A stretch of 64,000 nucleotides of DNA from Phyllobacterium zundukense (GTDB lineage: Bacteria > Pseudomonadota > Alphaproteobacteria > Rhizobiales > Rhizobiaceae): contig NZ_CP104973.1 in NCBI RefSeq assembly GCF_025452195.1, positions 930,001 through 994,000 of the forward strand, read 5' to 3'. Below the pieces are notes generated by a model that was not told the origin of the DNA, searched no databases, and saw nothing but the letters and a program-made list of their open reading frames with translations. This document shows, piece after piece, positions 17,814-27,567 of this stretch. Position numbers and translations under genes: made by a program. Positions within the stretch are counted from its first letter, which is position 1, and each line of letters begins with the position of its first letter.

Positions 17814-18896
17814 ATGCCGGAAACTCGCCCTATGTCAGAAGAAGCACCTAACCCGAACGTCAGCCAAAGTGCGATCTCTGGTTCCGCATCCGGTCACCTG
17901 GCTTTGGTGCCAACATGGCTGCCCCTCGAGGTCGTCCCGAGTCCCACATATTCCGCGGGCAGTGGTGGCGACGGCATTGCCATTGGTCTTATCAGCAGCA
18001 TGCCTATGGCGATCTTCCAACCCTCCAATGCCGCCATTGCTGGTCCCAACACCGCGGTAGAAGCGCATCAGGGTAACAACGCCTTGATCAATCAGCATTC
18101 CACAGCAATAGCCGGCATGGGCGGAGACGGTGGAAACGGCAATGTTGCTCTCGGCGGGGGCGACGGCAATCACAATTCCGGAAGCGGTGGCAACGGGCTC
18201 TTCTTCGGTGGCATGGTGAGTTCGGATGTCGGTGTATTCGCGCCTGTCAACACTGCCATCTCGTGGGGCAGCGGTTCATCCGCTGTTGCCAGCCAGTCAA
18301 ACAATTCCGTTATGCACCAAGGCGCCACGCAAATTGGCGGTGTCGGTGGTTCCGGCGGGGATAATAACGGGACATTCGACAGCACTCCCGGAGGCGTTGG
18401 AACACATACCTACACGGGAGATATGTTCGGCGGCCATGGCGGCAACGGCTATTTCATGGGCAGTATGGTCGACGTGAATGTTGCTATCTTTTCACCGATC
18501 AATATCGCCGTCGGCGCGGCGGGCGGCTCCGCCGAAGCGCATCAGACCAACAACGCGATTTTTGACCAGGGTGGCATCCAGATCGCGGGTATCGGCGGCG
18601 ATGGCGGCGGATTCAATTTGAGTTCGGATACGATTTTCACCGGCAACCACAGCGGTGGCAATGGGGGTTCAGGCTTCTCGAACGGTAATTTCGTCGATCT
18701 CAATGTCGGCGTTTATCATCCGATCAACATTGCTGTGCCCGCGGGCGGCACAGCGGATGCCCAGCAGATCGATAATGTGCTTTTCGATCAGCACTCATTC
18801 CAAATGGGCGGCATCGGCGGCAACGGCGGCGACGGCAGCCTTGCTGATAATCACTCTGCGCTGGTGGATGATATTCTTTCGTTCCTGCACACCTAG
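17814..18896 (+). CDS. Glycine-rich four-repeat protein, likely type I secretion substrate
   Basis: This is a 360-residue protein with no signal peptide. It has four imperfect repeats of about 58 residues at 51-108, 126-183, 209-266 and 283-340. Each repeat has a GxGxxxGxxV start, an xVxIFxPINIAV strand, an (A/E)AxQxNNxxFDQ turn and an I(A/G)GIGGxGGD end. The linkers between repeats are rich in Gly, Asn and His. Cysteines are absent. It does not contain canonical RTX nonapeptides (GGxGxDxUx). ATG at 17814 has GGAGAG 7 nt upstream. It is the first gene of an operon with an ABC exporter and a HlyD adaptor, so it is probably their cargo. I do not recognise the family. Confidence 0.72.
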   Translation: MPETRPMSEEAPNPNVSQSAISGSASGHLALVPTWLPLEVVPSPTYSAGSGGDGIAIGLISSMPMAIFQPSNAAIAGPNTAVEAHQGNNALINQHSTAIAGMGGDGGNGNVALGGGDGNHNSGSGGNGLFFGGMVSSDVGVFAPVNTAISWGSGSSAVASQSNNSVMHQGATQIGGVGGSGGDNNGTFDSTPGGVGTHTYTGDMFGGHGGNGYFMGSMVDVNVAIFSPINIAVGAAGGSAEAHQTNNAIFDQGGIQIAGIGGDGGGFNLSSDTIFTGNHSGGNGGSGFSNGNFVDLNVGVYHPINIAVPAGGTADAQQIDNVLFDQHSFQMGGIGGNGGDGSLADNHSALVDDILSFLHT

Positions 18897-19166
18897 AGCA
18901 AATTCTTCCCAGACTTCTCGCGGTCTTCGAAACCACGCTTCTTGTGGACGATTTTCGATGCGCCGCCAATCGGCGCGCCGCGCCGATGTAATAACCACAC
19001 CCCGTCGCCAGATACACACCCCACCCAAACGGACGTCCCCGAATATCCGGCTAGTTCCCAAGCAAAATCGCGAGCACTCTTTCCAGGCGGTTAATCTGCC
19101 TGACGATGACGTCGCGGGTATCTGGCCGTGGGAGAAACACGGAAAAACTTAGTAAGGAGTAATATT
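18897..19166. other. Spacer between the two glycine-rich genes
   Basis: These 270 bases hold no supported gene. The sequence CCTAGAGCAAATT overlaps the end of the upstream gene (stop codon included). The same 13 bases recur at 23372-23384, where they form one arm of a hairpin. No clear terminator is seen here, so the operon may read through. Confidence 0.45.
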
Positions 19167-19736
19167 ATGCCTATTCCACAAATGTCTGACACGATCCAGC
19201 TGAACAATTCCGATGCTGGCGATGCAAATGCCGGTAACGGCGGTGACGGCTACAACAAGGGAGATATCAGCTTCAGCCCCAGCGCCTACTTCAACGCTTC
19301 ACAAACGGTAGAGGGTGCTCATACCAAATTGTATAACGGCGATGACGTTTGGCAAAAAGCCAGTTGGGAAGCCAAGGACGCCGGCAACGGCGGCGATACC
19401 TCGGCGCATCATGGTCTCATTGCAGCAATCACCAACAATGGTGACGGCGGTGCCGGCGGCGACGCCAACTCCAATGGCAGCCAGTCCAACTCCAGCGGAG
19501 GCAATACGGCAACGGTTGCTGCAGCCACGACGGCCACTCAGGTGAATGAGCTCATGGCCAGTCAGGATGCCACTATTATCGCTGGCGTCGGTGGTAGTGG
19601 CGGCAACGGCAACCTGGCACTGGGTGGCAACATCGAGTCGACAGCGGTTCATATCGATCCCACGACCGTCAATAATACTCTCGACCATTTCGTCAACGTC
19701 CTCGGAACGATCGATCAGCACGATCTGGGCTCATAA
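19167..19736 (+). CDS. Second glycine/asparagine-rich small protein, likely type I secretion substrate
   Basis: This is a 189-residue acidic, Gly/Asn/Ser-rich protein without a signal peptide or cysteine. It contains several GNGGD runs (GNGGDGYNKGD, DAGNGGDTSAHHG, NGDGGAGGD). Near residues 138-157 is the segment IAGVGGSGGNGNLALGG, which closely matches IAGMGGDGGNGNVALGG in the upstream 360-residue protein; the two are therefore related or co-adapted. The C-terminus is amphipathic. ATG at 19167 has AAGGAG upstream and replaces a longer frame from 19128. It sits directly before the exporter genes. Function unknown. Confidence 0.7.
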   Translation: MPIPQMSDTIQLNNSDAGDANAGNGGDGYNKGDISFSPSAYFNASQTVEGAHTKLYNGDDVWQKASWEAKDAGNGGDTSAHHGLIAAITNNGDGGAGGDANSNGSQSNSSGGNTATVAAATTATQVNELMASQDATIIAGVGGSGGNGNLALGGNIESTAVHIDPTTVNNTLDHFVNVLGTIDQHDLGS

Positions 19737-19827
19737 AATCAATTCGCCAGGATCGCCGGTTGTGACCGGCGATCCTTAAATCCGGACGGCGACACCAGTT
19801 GGCTGTCCAATCAGTGAGCACCTGACC

Positions 19828-21543
19828 ATGACAACGAGTCTCGTACAATCGCAGCGTCAACCGACGCATCTGGTGGTAGCCCTTCGTGCTTGCGCTGGAG
19901 CCTTCGGTCTGGTCTTCGTCTATAGCTGCGGTTACAACCTCTTTCTGCTCGCACCGTCCATCTATCTCCTGCAGATATATGATCGCGTCTTGTCCAGCCG
20001 CAGCACCGATACGCTGCTGATGTTGACGCTCATCATAGCGGTCGCCGTCATCGTCGGATCCGTGCTTGATATTGTCCGGCGCGCCGCCCTATCTCGCATT
20101 GGAAGCTGGTTCGACCATCGCTTGCGGCCTTGTGTCCTCACGGCATCGTTCGAATATGCGGCGAGAGCCGATGCGGGCGTGGCTACCGATTGCTACCGGG
20201 ACCTCGCCTCTCTGCGCCAGTTTCTCGATTCGCCCGCAAGCGCACTGCTTTTCGACGTGCCGTGGGCGCCAGTTTTCCTGCTGCTGCTTTTCCTCGTACA
20301 TCCCTTGCTCGGAGCAATCGGTGTCTTGAGCGCGATCGCATTGTTATTGCTTGCGCTGCTTACCGAACTCGCCACGCGGGAACCACTCACCCACGCGAAT
20401 GTTGCGCTGGCAAGGAGCTACGCCCGGTTTGCCACAGCGCTCAAATATATCCAGGTCATCCGCGCGATGGGCATGCAGGATGGTGCTGCACAGATCGTCT
20501 ATCGCGATGCGGAAGTCGCAAGGAAAGCGCAAGACAGCGCCATGCACCGGACCGAGATCATCCTTGGTTTTTCCAAGTCCATTCGCACCTTGACCCAGAT
20601 ACTCGTGATGGGTGCCGCGACGTGGCTGGTGCTGGCCGAAAACAGCAGCCCCGGTATCATTTTCGTCGCCAGCCTTCTGCTCGGTCGTGGGCTCGCTCCA
20701 GTCGAGGGCGCGATCGGCGCCTGGCGTTCCTTTGCCTATGCCCGCAACGCTTTCAACCGTCTCAACAAGATGCTCATTGCTGTTTCCTCGGACGCCGACA
20801 CGCGTATGGTGCCGGTCCCCGAACCCAGCGGCCTTATCCTTGACAATGTCAGTTATGCATTGCCCTTTTCCGGCCGGCCACTGCTGAGCGGCGTCAAGCT
20901 TCGGCTCGCCCCGGGGGACTGCGCGGCGCTGATTGGCCCTTCTGGATCGGGCAAGTCGACGCTCGGCCGCATTATCGCAGGCGTCCTCCAACCCTCCAGT
21001 GGATGCGCGCTTCTTGGCGGTGTCGACATATCTGCCTTGCGTCTTTGCGGAGGAACCCACCACATCGGGTATCTGCCGCAGGACATCGAGCTTTTCGGCG
21101 GCGCCATCAAAGATGTGATCGGCCGGCTCGATGGTTCAGGGCCCGGTAAGGCAATCGAAGCGGCAAAGCTCGTTGGTCTGCATGATGCGATCATGCGGCT
21201 GCCGCAAGGTTACGAGACCGACGTCGGCGAAGGCGGCAACTTGCTGCTGCGCGCGCAACGCCAGCAACTCGGACTTGCCAGGGCAGTTTATGGCTATCCT
21301 TCCTTGATCGTCCTCGACGATCCGAACTCCAGTCTCGACTATGACGGCGAGCGGGTTTTGTTCAATGCGATCGAACGCATGAAGGCAAGGGGAATGACGA
21401 TCGTCGTCATAACCCACCGGATGGGAATACTGCCTGTCACCAACAAAATCGCAATCATGCGCAACGGGACCGTCGATGCATTTGGAGATAGCGACGAAAT
21501 TTACGACACTTATCTTCAACCGCCATCGAAGACAGGGACATAA
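19828..21543 (+). CDS. Type I secretion ABC transporter (PrtD-like permease/ATPase) with degenerate signature motif
   Basis: This is a 571-residue inner-membrane half-transporter. Residues 20-310 form the membrane domain (LFLLAPSIYLLQIYDRVLSS is a PrtD-like hallmark). The ATPase domain has an intact Walker A (GPSGSGKST, about 370), a Q-loop (YLPQD) and an H-switch (VITHR). Oddly, the expected LSGGQ signature reads LLLRAQ at about 472-477, and the Walker B region is LIVLDDPNSSLD, with Asp instead of the usual catalytic Glu. It may therefore hydrolyse ATP slowly or non-canonically. It should export the two glycine-rich proteins together with the adaptor gene starting 2 nt downstream and an outer-membrane TolC-like protein encoded elsewhere. 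Confidence 0.87.
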   Translation: MTTSLVQSQRQPTHLVVALRACAGAFGLVFVYSCGYNLFLLAPSIYLLQIYDRVLSSRSTDTLLMLTLIIAVAVIVGSVLDIVRRAALSRIGSWFDHRLRPCVLTASFEYAARADAGVATDCYRDLASLRQFLDSPASALLFDVPWAPVFLLLLFLVHPLLGAIGVLSAIALLLLALLTELATREPLTHANVALARSYARFATALKYIQVIRAMGMQDGAAQIVYRDAEVARKAQDSAMHRTEIILGFSKSIRTLTQILVMGAATWLVLAENSSPGIIFVASLLLGRGLAPVEGAIGAWRSFAYARNAFNRLNKMLIAVSSDADTRMVPVPEPSGLILDNVSYALPFSGRPLLSGVKLRLAPGDCAALIGPSGSGKSTLGRIIAGVLQPSSGCALLGGVDISALRLCGGTHHIGYLPQDIELFGGAIKDVIGRLDGSGPGKAIEAAKLVGLHDAIMRLPQGYETDVGEGGNLLLRAQRQQLGLARAVYGYPSLIVLDDPNSSLDYDGERVLFNAIERMKARGMTIVVITHRMGILPVTNKIAIMRNGTVDAFGDSDEIYDTYLQPPSKTGT

Positions 21544-21545
21544 GG

Positions 21546-22991
21546 ATGTTTGCCATGGCCCTCGTTCAATTCGGCATTCCAGAAAAATTTACAGGCGCCT
21601 TGAGCGCAATCCGGCACAGCGTCCAAACGTCAGGAATCAAAACACGATTCTTGATCTATGCGCCGACACCAAACACCTCGACAGCCTTGGCACCAATATC
21701 CCCGATGCCGCGGCTTCGCAGGGTCGCCTTGGTTGGCAACCTTTTGATTTGTACCTTCATCGTTGGTTTCGGCGCCTGGTCTGTCTTTGCGCCTTTGAAG
21801 AGCGCCGCGATCGCCTCGGGTGTGGTTGAACCCGAATCGAGCCGCAAAACGATCCAGCACTTCGAAGGCGGTATCATCCGGCAAATTCTCGTCAAAAATG
21901 GTGACGCGGTCAAAGCCGGTCAAACATTGATTCAGCTTGAAGATACAAAGTCTCGCTCTGAGCGCGACGCCTTGCAGGGTCAACTTTGGGACGCCCAGGC
22001 CAACCATGCGCGCCTGACCGCCGAGCGGACGAGCAGCGACAACGTCGTCTATCCCGCAGACCTCGCGGCGATCCGAGCCACGAACCCGGCTGTCGACAGC
22101 ATTCTAACGGGACAGCAGCGTATCTTCGCGACACGCAGGATGGTTATGCGATCGGAGATCGCAATCACCCAGAGCAAGATGGAGCAAGTGCAACAGGAGA
22201 TAGCGGGCCTGACAGCACAAAAGGCGGGCCTGACGCAACGAGCCGAAATCGCGCGGCAGGAACTCGCAGTGGTGACGCCTCTCGTGGCGAAGGGCATCGA
22301 GAAAAAGAGCCGGCTTCTCAATCTCAACCGTGAGAAAGCCGATATAGATGGTCAGCTTGGTGAAGTGACTGCCCAAATATCACGGGCTTATCAGGTGATA
22401 GGCGAAAGTCAGGCTTACCTTGTCAAAATTGAGAATGACCGGTTAAACGAAGTGGCCCAAGGTCTGCGCGACGCCGAGAGCCAGATCATGCAGCTGAATG
22501 AGCGACTTCGGGCAATCGATGATCAACTCTCAAGGACACAGATCAAGGCACCGGAAGATGGCGTGATCATGGATCTGCGTATCCATACGGCGGGCGGTGT
22601 CATCGGTGCTGGCGAACCCATTGTCGATCTGGTCCCTCGCGAAGGGCGGCTTATCATTACGGCACATGTCCGCCCGGAAGATATCAACCTCGTGCACTCG
22701 GGGTTATCCGCACAGGTTCACCTCCTCCCATATAATCAACGTCGGGTGCCGCTTCTCAAAGGCCTCGTCGAATATGTTTCCGCAGACCGTCTTGTCGACA
22801 AGGCCACCGGTCTACCTTACTACGCGGCGACGATCCGAGTGACGGATGAGCGCCTGCCCAAGATGAAGAATGTTGGTTTGGTTCCCGGAATGCCGGCCCA
22901 GACCTTGATCGAAACGGGGGAAAGCACTGTGGCTTTTTATGCAGTCCGGCCGCTCATAGACAGTTTCAACAGGGCATTCCGCGAGGATTGA
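21546..22991 (+). CDS. Type I secretion periplasmic adaptor (HlyD/PrtE family)
   Basis: This 481-residue membrane-fusion protein has a cytosolic N-terminus (about 60 residues) and one membrane helix (VALVGNLLICTFIVGFGAWS, about 60-79). A lipoyl half-motif VVEPESSRKTIQHFEGGIIR follows, then KNGDAVKAGQTL, a long coiled-coil hairpin (about 150-330) and a beta-barrel region ending with the family C-terminus (GLVPGMPAQTLIETGE). It bridges the ABC exporter and an outer-membrane channel. The start lies 2 nt after the exporter stop, so the two are certainly co-expressed. The N-terminal extension is longer than in typical PrtE proteins. Confidence 0.9.
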   Translation: MFAMALVQFGIPEKFTGALSAIRHSVQTSGIKTRFLIYAPTPNTSTALAPISPMPRLRRVALVGNLLICTFIVGFGAWSVFAPLKSAAIASGVVEPESSRKTIQHFEGGIIRQILVKNGDAVKAGQTLIQLEDTKSRSERDALQGQLWDAQANHARLTAERTSSDNVVYPADLAAIRATNPAVDSILTGQQRIFATRRMVMRSEIAITQSKMEQVQQEIAGLTAQKAGLTQRAEIARQELAVVTPLVAKGIEKKSRLLNLNREKADIDGQLGEVTAQISRAYQVIGESQAYLVKIENDRLNEVAQGLRDAESQIMQLNERLRAIDDQLSRTQIKAPEDGVIMDLRIHTAGGVIGAGEPIVDLVPREGRLIITAHVRPEDINLVHSGLSAQVHLLPYNQRRVPLLKGLVEYVSADRLVDKATGLPYYAATIRVTDERLPKMKNVGLVPGMPAQTLIETGESTVAFYAVRPLIDSFNRAFRED

Positions 22992-23094
22992 GCAGGAACT
23001 TGATCGGTCGATGATCGACGAAGCCAGTACGGCATGCCATCAAGCTCCGCGCTGTCCAGGTCGTAAACTCATACTGTCGGAGGGAGATGGTGCG

Positions 23095-23376
23095 ATGAGC
23101 AAAAGGAAATTCAATGACGACGAGGTTATGAACATTCTCAAGGCACATCGCAGCGGAATGAGCGTGGCCCAGTTATGCAGCGAACATGGTATCAGCGAGC
23201 CGACGTTCTACCGGTGGCAATCCCTGCAACTCAGAAATGCCGGCTTTGACGTGAAAAGGCTCAAGGCCCTGGAAGACGAGAACCAGAAGCTCAAGAAGCT
23301 GTTGGCCGAAGCCATGCTGGCAGCAGCGACACTCAGCGAGATGCTTGCCAATACGCCATCAAGGGGAAATGCCTAG
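23095..23376 (+). CDS. Solitary IS3-family OrfA-like helix-turn-helix protein
   Basis: This 93-residue protein resembles the OrfA of IS3-family elements. It has an N-terminal HTH (MSVAQLCSEHGISEPTFYRW) and a leucine-zipper-like tail (LKALEDENQKLKKLLAEAML). Normally a larger OrfB with the DDE catalytic domain follows; here there is only a hairpin and a convergent regulator gene, and no inverted terminal repeats are seen. It is therefore either a transposase remnant or a domesticated DNA-binding protein. ATG at 23095 has GGAGGGAG upstream, which argues that it is translated. It follows the secretion operon by 103 nt. Confidence 0.7.
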   Translation: MSKRKFNDDEVMNILKAHRSGMSVAQLCSEHGISEPTFYRWQSLQLRNAGFDVKRLKALEDENQKLKKLLAEAMLAAATLSEMLANTPSRGNA

Positions 23377-23409
23377 AGCAAATTTTTCTATTCAAAAACT
23401 TGCTCTAGG
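23372..23409. terminator. Bidirectional hairpin terminator
   Basis: A 16-bp stem (23372-23387 with 23394-23409, one mismatch, 6-nt loop) has the outer part CCTAGAGCAA/TTGCTCTAGG and an inner A/T tract. It overlaps the stop codon of the OrfA-like gene and lies 8 nt beyond the end of the convergent LuxR-type gene, so it can stop transcription from both sides. Confidence 0.65.
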
Positions 23410-23417
23410 TTCCGGAA

Positions 23418-24209
23418 TTATGAGGCAGTGTATTCATGATCCGTGGATGGCGCCTGCCCCAGCCGCGCAACCACCTCCGTCCGATTCTGGACGTTGAGTT
23501 TGCGCATGATGTGCTGCAGGTGCATCTTCACGGTGTTGCCCGACAGGTTGAGCTTTCCCGCAATCACCTTGTTCGGGTGACCGCGCTGCAATTCTGCGAG
23601 AACGTCCGCTTCGCGCGGCGTGAAATCTGCAACGCTTAGGTAACGTGCGCTTCCATTCCCGTTTGTCCGGTTCTCGCGGGCGGCGTATCTGTCGCTTTTT
23701 GGCATCTCGGCAACAAACGTGCCGAGCGGATTTGGACAAAATATGCCGCCTGCAAGAACCAGCCGTATTCCGGCAATCGCTATCTCAATGGGCAGCGAGG
23801 TGGTGAAATACCCGCGAACTCCCATCGCCAGCGCATGCGAGGCCATCGCAGGATCGTCCGTGCTGGATAAAAGCGCAATCGCAGCTTCAGGAAAGAGCTC
23901 GGATATTGCAGCGAGGTCATTGTGCAAACTGGAGCTTTCGACGTTTCGTCCCGCCACATCCAGTGCGACCAGACGCACGTCCATACCGATGGCGCTATCG
24001 AGGTTATCGATGCCCATCATGTCTATAAAATCCCAGCCAACAACTTCGTGCGCAAGGAGTCTTACGATAGTCGTCCTTGCAAGCGTGTGTTGGTCTATGA
24101 TTATAACGGCAGGAACTTGACGCGCCCGACGGCGTTTTGTTTCATAATTGGACACTGCTCCCCCATTCTCCCCGTCTCTGCAGAGTTTGAATGCAAATGC
24201 CACATTCAC
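23418..24209 (-). CDS. LuxR-family (NarL/FixJ-type) response regulator
   Basis: This is a 263-residue regulator. Residues about 32-150 form a receiver-like domain (VPAVIIIDQHTLAR at its start, candidate phospho-acceptor Asp in LVALDVAG near residue 84). Residues about 195-257 form a LuxR HTH (FTPREADVLAELQRGHPNKV, then NLSGNTVKMHLQHIMRKL). The receiver is divergent: the first acidic pocket has only one clear Asp. The start is GTG at 24209; a second GTG 18 codons in has GGGGGAG close by and may be the true start. It converges on the secretion operon and is a candidate regulator of it, although no binding site is visible. Confidence 0.82.
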   Translation of the reverse strand: MNVAFAFKLCRDGENGGAVSNYETKRRRARQVPAVIIIDQHTLARTTIVRLLAHEVVGWDFIDMMGIDNLDSAIGMDVRLVALDVAGRNVESSSLHNDLAAISELFPEAAIALLSSTDDPAMASHALAMGVRGYFTTSLPIEIAIAGIRLVLAGGIFCPNPLGTFVAEMPKSDRYAARENRTNGNGSARYLSVADFTPREADVLAELQRGHPNKVIAGKLNLSGNTVKMHLQHIMRKLNVQNRTEVVARLGQAPSTDHEYTAS

Positions 24210-24417
24210 ATATTATATCTCTTTACTCTTCCTGTCGTGATAAAATTGGAAAAATACTACCAATTAGTTAGGGTCTCCTGAGAAATGACCCTGATCATAC
24301 TACCGAAGGATTTAACCCGACGGCCGCTGATATGATGAACAGGATAAGGCCGGCGAACGGGAGGAATGACAACAGTGGCCTTGCCACGTCGCAATAATCG
24401 ACATTGAGGAGACCATT

Positions 24418-24693
24418 ATGTGCCGCAATATAAAGACACTGTTTAACTTCGATCCACCTGCAACCAAGGATGAGATCGACGCTTCCGCTCTGCAATTCGT
24501 GCGTAAGCTATCTGGTTTCAACAAACCTTCGCAGGCCAACACCGAAGCTTTCGATCGCGCCGTCAAGGAAGTTTCAGATGCTGCGCGGCGTCTGCTTGCC
24601 TCTCTCCATACTCAAGCGCCGGCACGTGATCGGACTGTCGAAGCCGAAAAAGCACGCGAGCGCTCAAGGGCACGCTTCGCACAGGCTGGGTAG
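24418..24693 (+). CDS. DUF2277 family protein
   Basis: This 91-residue protein starts with the family signature MCRNIKTLFNFDPPAT and continues with the conserved ALQFVRKLSGFNKPS helix and AFDRAVKEV. Length fits the family, which is widespread in bacteria and has no known function. A positively charged helix closes the protein. It is a single gene upstream of the tRNA-Ala region, on the opposite strand. Confidence 0.88.
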   Translation: MCRNIKTLFNFDPPATKDEIDASALQFVRKLSGFNKPSQANTEAFDRAVKEVSDAARRLLASLHTQAPARDRTVEAEKARERSRARFAQAG

Positions 24694-24782
24694 GGCACAA
24701 TGTCCTACCCGACCCGCAACATGCGGTAGGCGAGTTGAGAGCCTCTCGACCTGGCGCCCATAGTCGAGCCAAACAGGTTTCG

Positions 24783-24914
24783 TTATTTGGACAACGCATG
24801 CCCGAGTGCGGCACCTATTGCGATGCCAACCACTATTCCCATCGAGATGCTGCCAAACATTGTGTTTCCAAGCATCGCGCCGATGCCAATACCGAAGGCT
24901 ATTCCGAGAGCCAT
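24783..24914 (-). CDS. Small glycine-zipper membrane peptide (43 residues)
   Basis: A 43-codon frame encodes MALGIAFGIGIGAMLGNTMF followed by GSISMGIVVGIAIGAALGHALSK: two hydrophobic segments with GxxxG-type spacing, ending in a lysine. Similar tiny proteins (MALGIA-G-G-G-ALG) are annotated in many bacteria as glycine-zipper or hypothetical proteins. It probably inserts in the inner membrane. The upstream Shine-Dalgarno is weak (TTGAGG). It lies between DUF2277 and the tRNA-Ala gene. Confidence 0.6.
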   Translation of the reverse strand: MALGIAFGIGIGAMLGNTMFGSISMGIVVGIAIGAALGHALSK

Positions 24915-25005
24915 GCCTCAAGACTTGCCCAACGTTATGACGAGAATTGGGCAACACCGCTCGTAAGGCTGAACTGCGAATATATTGGAAACCTGCTGAG
25001 AAATT

Positions 25006-25081
<76 letters not shown>

Positions 25082-25201
25082 ATTCAAAATGGCCGTTTAG
25101 GCCGCCGGGCGAACCGGCAAACTGTCCGGCAAGGTCTGGAGCCTTGCCTCTTGCTTTCGCGAAGATGGCGGTACTTATCGCCCGCCGTCCGGAAGATCAA
25201 G

Positions 25202-25232
25202 TCCTGTTCACCGGATTTTTCGGTGAACAGGA
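25202..25232 (-). terminator. Strong hairpin downstream of the FYDLN-acid gene
   Basis: A perfect 12-bp stem TCCTGTTCACCG/CGGTGAACAGGA encloses a 7-nt loop. It begins 11 nt after the end of the minus-strand FYDLN-acid gene and precedes the tRNA on the same strand. It lacks a following U-tract on that strand, so it may be an attenuating or mRNA-stabilising hairpin rather than a classic terminator. Confidence 0.5.
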
Positions 25233-25242
25233 ATAATCAAAA

Positions 25243-25626
25243 TCAATTCTCGTCGTCGTCGCCAATACCACCGCCAAGAATATCGGTGACATCGTCATCC
25301 TCATCTTCTTCGTCGGTTGCGAGGAACGTGTCGTCGTCATCCGTGTCCTCGACCTCGACATCGTCATCCCCGATATCCGGGACGTCGTCGCCTTCGGCGT
25401 CAGCTTCTTCAAGAGCAACGAATTCCGGCTTCTCGAGAGCAACGTCGAGCTCTTCCGTCTCGACCTCTTCCTCTTCCTCGCGCGCGGACGAAGCGGTGCT
25501 ATCGAAATAGCTGAGCGGATAGCTCTTGCCCGTATAGGGCGAAACGATCGGATCGCGATTCAGATCGTAAAATTTCTGCCCGGTCTCCGGGTCAACTCGC
25601 TTGGTGCCAAGTTTTGGATTCGCCAC
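25243..25626 (-). CDS. TIGR02300 family (FYDLN acid domain) protein
   Basis: This is a 127-residue alphaproteobacterial protein. The N-terminus shows the defining motif (LGTKRVDPETGQKFYDLNRD, then PIVSPYTGKSYP), and the C-terminal two-thirds is an extremely acidic Asp/Glu-rich tail. The function is unknown. It is usually found near aroA-cmk-rpsA in rhizobia, as here, divergent from aroA. Confidence 0.93.
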   Translation of the reverse strand: MANPKLGTKRVDPETGQKFYDLNRDPIVSPYTGKSYPLSYFDSTASSAREEEEEVETEELDVALEKPEFVALEEADAEGDDVPDIGDDDVEVEDTDDDDTFLATDEEDEDDDVTDILGGGIGDDDEN

Positions 25627-25797
25627 GTTTTGCCTCGTCTTGCTGCGCTCGCCTGCGACCGGCTGATATCAGGTCCCTGTTGGCCCCAACCGTTTACGCC
25701 GATACTCATCAAAATGAATTTGCGGTCCCATAAACGCAATTCGACGCATTTGTCAAAGCGAAAAAAGCTTGTATCGATCATTGAATTTGCAAGATGA

Positions 25798-27219
<1,422 letters not shown>

Positions 27220-27240
27220 AAACGAGCAAGAAAGTCAGCG

Positions 27241-27567
27241 ATGACCGAGCTCATATCGCGTCTCACCGTATATTTCCTGTATGCCATGTCCAGCGTGCCC
27301 TTCCTTGTCTGGGCAGGACGAAGCGCCTATAGCGGCACGGTCGCGAGCACGGCGCCGGCGCCGTGGCCGGGTATAACCAGCACGATATTTCGCGTCCTTC
27401 TTCCTTTGACGATCATCTTCCTCTATGCGTGGAACGTCTCGGCCGGTGCGGAGGCAGAGAATACGAGCGAGTGGGTACCATTCCAGTTTTTGCTGCTACC
27501 GCCGGCACTTGGATCTATCGCCGGATACGGTATCGGTTATTTCATGGGCAAGAGAAGGATCATCTGA
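27241..27567 (+). CDS. Small membrane protein of unknown function
   Basis: This 108-residue protein has three predicted membrane segments (about 8-26, 48-66 and 78-98) and a basic C-terminus (GKRRII). It starts 21 nt after aroA, and its TGA overlaps the next ATG (TGATG), so it is coupled to the cmk gene that carries its own membrane domain. I recognise no family. Confidence 0.65.
   Translation: MTELISRLTVYFLYAMSSVPFLVWAGRSAYSGTVASTAPAPWPGITSTIFRVLLPLTIIFLYAWNVSAGAEAENTSEWVPFQFLLLPPALGSIAGYGIGYFMGKRRII

Noticed and set aside
17814..19736. RTX toxin repeats in the glycine-rich proteins
   Set aside because: Glycine and aspartate are abundant, but the GGxGxDxUx nonapeptide does not recur.
23011..23420. 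Complete IS3-family insertion sequence
   Set aside because: Only an OrfA-like gene is present; OrfB with DDE residues and terminal inverted repeats are missing.
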